Part shown: piece by piece, positions 6,479 through 10,768 of the stretch
Numbering within the stretch: position 1 is the first letter of the stretch
How the letters are laid out: every line of letters begins with the position of its first letter
Assembly: GCA_947456845.1 (NCBI GenBank)
Contig: CANGUJ010000095.1
Coordinates: 1 to 10,768 of the forward strand
Origin: Burkholderiales bacterium
Lineage (GTDB): Bacteria; Pseudomonadota; Gammaproteobacteria; Burkholderiales; JAEUOS01
Length of the DNA: 10,768 nt
Direction of reading: 5' to 3'
Program-made: the position numbers and the translations under genes
The notes under the pieces: model-generated
Seen by the model: the letters and a program-made list of their open reading frames with translations, nothing else
What the model was told of the DNA's origin: nothing
Databases searched by the model: none

Positions 6479-7108
6479 CTAGAAAACCGGTCGCGAAACC
6501 GGGCAGTAATACTGCGGCGCCTCGGCACGATCGTACATGCCGTAGTCGCGTTCGATTTCGCATATGCGGAACGCATCGACCGCACCAGCGCCTGCGCATG
6601 ACTCTGCCATGTCGCGCGCCTCGTCGGGCGAGTCCACGTTTGCGAGCTGGGCGAACCTGCCGGGTCGATAAAGGCTTTCGAAGCGCCCCACCGCGGCCTT
6701 GCCCAGCCGGTCAATGGGCGCGCTGGAATCTGCCACCACCATATGCCTGGGTGGTTTGGTGCCCGGGTCGTTGTAGATAGTGAGGCGCTGCGGCTGCCAA
6801 GCTGGCTTGCCGGGCGACTCTTCGCGCACGACCTGCGCCACACGCAGGCGGTAATCGACAAACACCTCTTCGCGGCCCGTCGTCTGCGCCCCGTGGTGCC
6901 CGGCATGCACACGCCAGCGCACCATCGACGCCTCATCGCGCCAGATCTGGTAGGAAAGCAGCCATCCTTCCCGGTCCAGGCTCTTGAAGCGGTCGATGAA
7001 CAGGCAGCCCCCCGACTGATCGAGCAGAGGGCGCATGGAGGCGGCGATATCGAGGTAGCGCTGCATCTGGCCCGGGCGCGGGCACACTTCGAAGAACAGG
7101 GCGAGCAT
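6479..7108 (-). CDS. ABM-fold (antibiotic biosynthesis monooxygenase-like) protein with a second diverged domain
   Basis: A 209-residue cytoplasmic protein. Residues 1 to about 95 match the ABM domain pattern: LFFEVCPRPGQMQRYLDIA, RFKSLDREG (40-48), then SYQIWRDEASMVRWR and DYRLRVAQVVR. The second half (about 108-190) repeats the pattern weakly: RFESLYRPG (142-150), a DSPDEA helix, and IERDYGMYDRAEAP at the end. Single-domain relatives usually carry the RDYG-x-x-DRxEAP tail directly after the first-domain strand, so the second copy looks inserted before the tail. ABM proteins are dimeric alpha/beta barrels with varied roles (monooxygenase, heme degradation, unknown); the reaction here cannot be told. 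ATG at 7108 is preceded on its strand by GGAG about 9 bp away. It is convergent with scpA and divergent from the DapA-like gene. Confidence 0.8.
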   Translation of the reverse strand: MLALFFEVCPRPGQMQRYLDIAASMRPLLDQSGGCLFIDRFKSLDREGWLLSYQIWRDEASMVRWRVHAGHHGAQTTGREEVFVDYRLRVAQVVREESPGKPAWQPQRLTIYNDPGTKPPRHMVVADSSAPIDRLGKAAVGRFESLYRPGRFAQLANVDSPDEARDMAESCAGAGAVDAFRICEIERDYGMYDRAEAPQYYCPVSRPVF

Positions 7109-7135
7109 GATGACGATCTCCGCTTGACTTCAGTG

Positions 7136-7162
7136 ATTTTACCGTTGTGAGCTTAAAGTCTT
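7136..7162 (-). promoter_or_regulatory. Candidate promoter of the ABM-like gene
   Basis: On the minus strand TAAAAT (7136-7141) matches the -10 consensus at five of six positions. AAGACT (7157-7162) keeps the central GAC of a -35 but at a short 15-bp spacing. It lies 27 bp upstream of the ABM-like start, in an AT-richer pocket of a GC-rich region. Confidence 0.35.
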
Positions 7163-7324
7163 GCGTACGCCAGCGGCCTTCGAGCAACGGGCCGGGGCCG
7201 CGCGATCCCGACGGCGCCCTTGATGTTCGGCCGGTCGAACCTGCCGGGTGGGGGACCGATACGCTGTGCTGGGCTAAACTTCCGTTCCGATCTCAACCTG
7301 CAACATACTTTCGCATTGCAACCC

Positions 7325-8248
7325 ATGGCCAACCGACTCGACGCTTCCGCCGCCGGCATGTACGTGATCTCCGCCACCCCCTTCACCGATAGCGGCGCGG
7401 TGGATCTGGAATCGACAGCGAGCCTCATGGACTTCTACCTCGAGTCCGGGGTGACGGGTATGACCATCCTCGGCATCATGGGCGAGGCGCCCAAGCTTGC
7501 CGGCGACGAGAGCATGACCTTCGTGCGCGCCTGTCTGGAGCGGTTCAAGCTGCCCATCATCGTCGGGGCGAGCGCGGCGGGCCTGGACAACCTGGTGGGC
7601 TTCTCCAGGCGCGTGGTCGATGCCGGCGCCGCCGGCGTGATGGTGGCGCCGACCGCGGGCCTCAAGACCGACGAGCAGATCTACGGCTATTTCGAGCAGG
7701 TCGCCAACGGCCTGAAGGGCATCCCCTGGGTACTGCAGGACTATCCGGCGGTGACGATGGTCACCATGTCCGCGTCGCTGATCGTGCGAATGATCGCCGA
7801 CTTTCCCGACATGGTGATGGTCAAGCACGAGGACTGGCCGGGCAACAACAAGATCACCAGACTGCGTGATGCGGAAACCAAGGGCGGTCGGCGGGTCTCC
7901 ATTCTCATAGGCAACGGCGGCGCGCACTACTCGCAATTGCTGGCGCGCGGGGTCGATGGCGCGATGACCGGCTTTGCCTATCCCGACCTGCTGGTCAGGA
8001 CCTATGACCTGTTCAAGGCGGGCAGGTTGGACGCCGCCGAGGACGTATTCGATGCCTGCCTGCCACTGATCCTGCAGGAGTTGCAGCCCGGATTGGGCCT
8101 GGCGGTACGCAAGTACGCCCTGGTGAAGCGCGGCGCGATCAAGTGCGATCGTGTCCGCGCGCCGGGACCGCGGCTCAATGACCTGGACCGCGCCGAGATC
8201 GACCGCCTGATGCAACGGCTCGAAGCCCGGGTCAGCGCTCTGGCCTGA
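7325..8248 (+). CDS. DHDPS/N-acetylneuraminate lyase family (DapA-like) aldolase, substrate unknown
   Basis: A 307-residue TIM-barrel class I aldolase-family protein. The N-terminus GMYVISATPFTDSGAVD (11-27) matches the first barrel strand. Lys167 in MVMVKHED is the expected Schiff-base lysine and Tyr140 in LQDYPAV the catalytic tyrosine. NGGAHYSQLLARGVDGAMTG (about residues 200-220) matches the late-barrel glycine-rich strand. The usual GTTGE motif that binds the substrate carboxylate reads GIMGE (50-54), so both threonines are lost; this argues against true dihydrodipicolinate synthase. ATG at 7325 is chosen because family homology starts just after it; the frame is open upstream to 7220 but the extra residues look like non-coding translation. 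Its ribosome binding site is poor. The 216 bp upstream to the ABM-like gene hold no other gene; TAAACT (7275-7280) could be a -10 but has no -35. It is followed 37 bp later by a Bug protein gene, probably one operon. Confidence 0.87.
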   Translation: MANRLDASAAGMYVISATPFTDSGAVDLESTASLMDFYLESGVTGMTILGIMGEAPKLAGDESMTFVRACLERFKLPIIVGASAAGLDNLVGFSRRVVDAGAAGVMVAPTAGLKTDEQIYGYFEQVANGLKGIPWVLQDYPAVTMVTMSASLIVRMIADFPDMVMVKHEDWPGNNKITRLRDAETKGGRRVSILIGNGGAHYSQLLARGVDGAMTGFAYPDLLVRTYDLFKAGRLDAAEDVFDACLPLILQELQPGLGLAVRKYALVKRGAIKCDRVRAPGPRLNDLDRAEIDRLMQRLEARVSALA

Positions 8249-8285
8249 ACATTCATCCGGCAAGCAGCCGTCCAGGGAGCCACGC

Positions 8286-9269
8286 ATGGTGAATCGACGC
8301 GAGTTTCTCGGCGCCGGCCTTGGCGCCGCCGGATGGGCTGTGGCATGCGGGGCGCGGGCCCAGGGTAGCTACCCGACGCAGCCGGTCAGGATCATCGTGC
8401 CCTTCGCGCCCGGCGGCGGCTCGGACTTCATCGGCCGGTTCATCGCCGACAAACTGGCCAAGCCCCTCGGGCAGTCCGTCCTGATCGACAACCGGCCGGG
8501 CGCAGGCGGGCTCCTCGGCATCGACATCGGCGTGAAGGCGCCGGGCGACGGTTACACTTTCATCCTGATCGCTTCCAGCTACTGCGTGAACCCGAGCATT
8601 TTCAAACTCAAGTTCGACCCCATCGCCGACATCACGCCGGTGGCACAGATTTCGCAAGGGCCGATGGTGCTGCTGGCCAATCCCAAGCTGGGCGTGAAGA
8701 CGGTCAAGGACCTGATCGACAAGGCGAAGGCCCGGCCGGGCAGCATCACCTTCGCATCGGCCGGTCTGGGCAGCGTGACCCATATGGCCGGCGAGTACTT
8801 CGCCAGCGCGGCGGGCATCAAGCTCACGCATGTGCCCTACAAGGGCACGTCGCCCGCATTGACTGACACCATCGCCGGGCAGACCGATGTGTTCTTCTCC
8901 AGCCCGGCATCCGCTCTGGCGCATGTCGAATCGGGCAAGTTGCTCTCGCTCGGGGTGACCACCCGGATGCGCGCGCCGGGTGCGGTGTACTCGAAGGTGC
9001 CGCCCATCGCCGAGGCCGGCGTGGCAGGCTACGAGGCGACCCTGTGGCATGGCCTGATCGGGCCCAAAGGGGTGCCCAGGCCCGTTGTCGAAATGATCAA
9101 CCGGGAAATCGGCATCGCGCTCAAAGCAAAGGAAGCGATCGAAAAACTTGAAACCGACGGCGTGTCGCCAGCCGGCGGGTCGGCGGACCAGTTCGCGGCC
9201 CTGATCAAGAAGGACCTCGCCCTGTGGGCCAAGGTGGTCAAGGACGGCAACATCAAGGTCGAGCCATAG
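8286..9269 (+). CDS. Bug/TctC family tripartite tricarboxylate transporter substrate-binding protein
   Basis: A 327-residue periplasmic solute-binding protein, typical length for the family. The signal region has NRREFLG and a Gly/Ala-rich hydrophobic stretch ending ARAQG, compatible with Tat or Sec export and cleavage near residue 25. The mature part starts SYPTQPVRIIVPFAPGGGSD, with later hallmarks VLIDNRPGAGG, ITFASAGLGSVTHMAGEYF, HVPYKGTSPAL and GLIGPKGVPRPVV. ATG at 8286 follows AGGGA (8274-8278) by 7 bp. These proteins bind carboxylates or other small organic molecules and many are encoded without TctA/TctB, as here. Placement after the DapA-like gene suggests they handle the same or a related compound. 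The ligand is unknown. Confidence 0.93.
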   Translation: MVNRREFLGAGLGAAGWAVACGARAQGSYPTQPVRIIVPFAPGGGSDFIGRFIADKLAKPLGQSVLIDNRPGAGGLLGIDIGVKAPGDGYTFILIASSYCVNPSIFKLKFDPIADITPVAQISQGPMVLLANPKLGVKTVKDLIDKAKARPGSITFASAGLGSVTHMAGEYFASAAGIKLTHVPYKGTSPALTDTIAGQTDVFFSSPASALAHVESGKLLSLGVTTRMRAPGAVYSKVPPIAEAGVAGYEATLWHGLIGPKGVPRPVVEMINREIGIALKAKEAIEKLETDGVSPAGGSADQFAALIKKDLALWAKVVKDGNIKVEP

Positions 9270-9281
9270 CCCGAAGCCGTC

Positions 9282-9304
9282 CCTGCCGCCCTCAGCGCGG
9301 CAGG
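9282..9304. terminator. Possible shared hairpin between convergent genes
   Basis: CCTGCCGC (9282-9289) and GCGGCAGG (9297-9304) form a perfect 8-bp stem with a 7-base loop, between the + strand Bug stop (9267-9269) and spanning the stop of the - strand dehydrogenase. Neither side has a real T-run, so it would be a weak or factor-dependent terminator, or simply an mRNA 3'-end hairpin. Confidence 0.35.
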
Positions 9305-10170
9305 TTGTACAGATCGATGATGGCGGATATTTCTTCGCCCCCCTTGCCCTGCGCGGCCAGGGTGCGCAGCAACTGAGCCGCCAGGCCTGCAACCGGCAGC
9401 GGCGTGCCGGTTTCGCGCCCGAGGTCGACCGCGGTGTCGAGATCCTTGAGCATGGTGTCGGCCGCGCCTATCGATTCTTCGGGCCGGTCGATCATGCGCG
9501 GCGCCAGGATCTGCAACGGTTTGGAGTCGGCAAATCCGCCGGCCAGTGCGCGCGTGAGCAGGCGTGCATCCACGCCGGCGTTCTGCGCCAGGCGCACCGC
9601 TTCGGCGATCACCACCATGGTGGTGCCGCAGATCACCTGGTTGCAGAGCTTGGTCACCTGCCCGGACCCGGAAGGGCCCATCAGGTTGACATTGGCCGCG
9701 TAGGACGCCATCACCGGGCGCGCACGCTCGAAGGCCGTCGCATCCCCACCGCACATGATGGCTAGCGAGCCTTCGGTGGCCCCTTTGACGCCTCCAGACA
9801 CCGGTGCGTCGATCCAGTCCATGCCGTTCATCGCTCTGAGCCTGGCCGCGAATTCGCGCGTCTTGTCCGGCCGGATGCTGGCATGGTCCACCAGCACCTT
9901 GCCGGCGCCCCCGGCGCCTGCAATGCCATCCGGCCCGAAGACGACGGATTCGACCGCGCCGGCATCGAATAGGCACATGAGCACGATGTCCGCGGCAGCC
10001 GCGGCAGCGCGCGGCGAGGCTGTAGGGATCGCGCCGGCATCCACGGCGGGAGCCAGCTTTCCGGGGGAGCGGTTCCACACATGCACGGCATAGCCCGCTG
10101 CGAGCAGGCGACGCGTCATGGGCAATCCCATCAGGCCCAGCCCGATGTAGGCAAGAACGGGTTTGGTCAC
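9292..10170 (-). CDS. NAD(P)-dependent beta-hydroxyacid dehydrogenase (3-hydroxyisobutyrate dehydrogenase-like)
   Basis: A 292-residue cytoplasmic oxidoreductase of the 6-phosphogluconate/3-hydroxyisobutyrate dehydrogenase superfamily. The Rossmann motif GLGLMG is at residues 10-15, and the acceptor region VHVWNRSPGK (29-38) with Asn-Arg after the second strand favours NADP. The substrate motif DAPVSGGVKGATEG is at 121-134. The catalytic lysine is Lys174 with Asn177 (GQVTKLCNQ). The C-terminal helical domain ends KDLDTAVDLGRE and ISAIIDLYNLP. The start is GTG at 10168-10170, preceded on its strand by GAGGAG at 8 bp spacing; no better ATG exists. It lies 55 bp downstream of the second Bug gene on the same strand, probably one operon. 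Candidate substrates are 3-hydroxyisobutyrate, tartronate semialdehyde or other 3-hydroxy acids; which one cannot be decided here. Confidence 0.92.
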   Translation of the reverse strand: MTKPVLAYIGLGLMGLPMTRRLLAAGYAVHVWNRSPGKLAPAVDAGAIPTASPRAAAAAADIVLMCLFDAGAVESVVFGPDGIAGAGGAGKVLVDHASIRPDKTREFAARLRAMNGMDWIDAPVSGGVKGATEGSLAIMCGGDATAFERARPVMASYAANVNLMGPSGSGQVTKLCNQVICGTTMVVIAEAVRLAQNAGVDARLLTRALAGGFADSKPLQILAPRMIDRPEESIGAADTMLKDLDTAVDLGRETGTPLPVAGLAAQLLRTLAAQGKGGEEISAIIDLYNLPR

Positions 10171-10225
10171 TTGAAACGCTCCTCGGATGTGGACGGCCGT
10201 CCGGCTTGCGCACGGTCAACTCGCC

Positions 10226-10768
10226 TCATGGGTTCAGGGTAACGCCGGCCGTCTTGACCAGGCTTGCCCACTTGTCGATCTCGGTGCGAATGAAGATGCC
10301 GAACTCGTCGGGGCTGGCGATGATGGGTTCGAAACTGAGGCCCTCCAGCCTTTCCTTCACTTCGGGCGAGCGCAGCACGGCGTTGACTTCCGCGTTCATG
10401 CGTTGGGCCACCTCGGCAGGCGTGCCCGGCGGCGCGAGGATGCCGACCCATCCCTGGCTTTCGAGCTTGAAGCCGCTTTCAATCGCCGTGGGCACATCCG
10501 GCAGCAGGCTGCTGCGTCGGGCGCCCGTCAAGGCGATGGCAGCGAGCTTGCCCTGGCGGATCTGCTGGAGGGCGGCCGGCAGCGAGGTGACGACCAGGTC
10601 GACCTGGCCGGCCATGGCGGCCACCACAGCGGGGGCGCCGCCCTGGTAGGGCACGTGTTGGGCGTCCAGGCCGCCGAGGTGACGCAGCAGGTATTCGCCG
10701 GTCAGGTGCGACGAACTGCCCACCCCTGCAGTGGCGTAATTGACGGGCTTGCCCTTGTTGCGCTGGAC
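10226..10768 (-). CDS. Second Bug/TctC family substrate-binding protein, 5' partial
   Basis: The C-terminal 180 residues of a TctC-like periplasmic binding protein; the frame is open to the window edge, so the start and signal peptide are outside. The visible part begins VQRNKGKPVNYATAGVGSSS, the family's central motif, so GTG at 10723 is an internal codon and not a start. Further hallmarks are HVPYQGGAPAVVAAMAGQVD, LLPDVPTAIESG and the GILAPPGTPAEV segment. It ends VTLNP. It is distinct from the Bug protein on the + strand at 8286-9269, with clear sequence differences, so this is not a recent duplication. It precedes the dehydrogenase on the minus strand and probably shares its transcript. 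Ligand unknown. Confidence 0.92.
   Translation of the reverse strand, partial: VQRNKGKPVNYATAGVGSSSHLTGEYLLRHLGGLDAQHVPYQGGAPAVVAAMAGQVDLVVTSLPAALQQIRQGKLAAIALTGARRSSLLPDVPTAIESGFKLESQGWVGILAPPGTPAEVAQRMNAEVNAVLRSPEVKERLEGLSFEPIIASPDEFGIFIRTEIDKWASLVKTAGVTLNP

Noticed and set aside
8286..8360. Bug protein at 8286 as a lipoprotein (Cys21 in AVACG)
   Set aside because: The -3 residue is Ala and the hydrophobic core continues past Cys to a good ARAQ cleavage site; a soluble periplasmic form is more likely.
7274..9392. Minus-strand open frames opposite the DapA-like and Bug genes (7274-8287, 8253-9392)
   Set aside because: Low-complexity shadow translations with no recognisable domains, opposite genes with clear family motifs.
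9029..10219. A 396-codon minus-strand frame overlapping the dehydrogenase in another frame
   Set aside because: Arg-rich shadow translation; the true dehydrogenase frame has intact GLGLMG, DAPVSGG and catalytic Lys motifs.
10721..10723. GTG as the start of the minus-strand Bug gene
   Set aside because: The frame continues to the window edge with the family motif GKPVNYATAGVGSSS, so this codon is internal.
1..10768. CRISPR arrays, tRNA genes, insertion sequences, phage or toxin-antitoxin genes
   Set aside because: No regularly spaced direct repeats, cloverleaf-like stretches, transposase motifs or terminal inverted repeats were seen on reading both strands.

Overview
The window is about 65% GC, densely packed bacterial chromosome. 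A DUF3460 gene coupled to scpA is a betaproteobacterial arrangement. Bug/TctC solute-binding proteins, a beta-hydroxyacid dehydrogenase and a DapA-like aldolase are typical of Burkholderiales-type genomes. I would place it in Betaproteobacteria (Burkholderiales or Rhodocyclales) and cannot be more precise from sequence alone. There is no rRNA, tRNA, CRISPR array, insertion sequence or phage gene.

Region 1 (1-5281, + strand) is a membrane-bound, periplasm-facing formate dehydrogenase operon. In order it holds: fdhA, the Mo/W-bis-MGD catalytic subunit (5' end outside the window, Tat signal visible, Cys in place of Sec); fdhB, a subunit with four 4Fe-4S clusters; a small unrecognised lipoprotein; fdhC, the cytochrome b quinone-reducing subunit; and a small secreted Ala/Lys/Glu-rich protein that overlaps fdhC by ATGA. 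A strong intrinsic terminator closes the operon. Electrons from formate would pass from FdhA through the FdhB clusters to the FdhC hemes and into the quinone pool. The two small exported proteins are the least explained part of this operon.

Region 2 (5282-6471, + strand) is housekeeping: a promoter-like -10 element, a 60-residue DUF3460 protein and, 2 bp after it, scpA (SMC-ScpAB condensin kleisin).

Region 3 (6479-7108, - strand) is one gene convergent with scpA. It encodes a protein with an ABM-like (antibiotic biosynthesis monooxygenase, dimeric alpha/beta barrel) N-terminal half and a diverged second copy of the fold.

Region 4 (7325-10768) is a set of small-molecule metabolism genes. On the + strand a DHDPS/NAL-family aldolase-like gene is followed by a Tat- or Sec-exported Bug (TctC) binding protein. 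Converging on the - strand are a second, partial Bug protein and a 3-hydroxyisobutyrate-dehydrogenase-like enzyme. The substrates cannot be read from sequence, and no TctA/TctB membrane components are visible.

I did not find an obviously new biological system. The points most worth following are the two small exported proteins of the fdh operon, the tandem ABM-like protein, and the DHDPS-family enzyme that keeps the Schiff-base lysine but has lost the usual substrate-carboxylate-binding motif.
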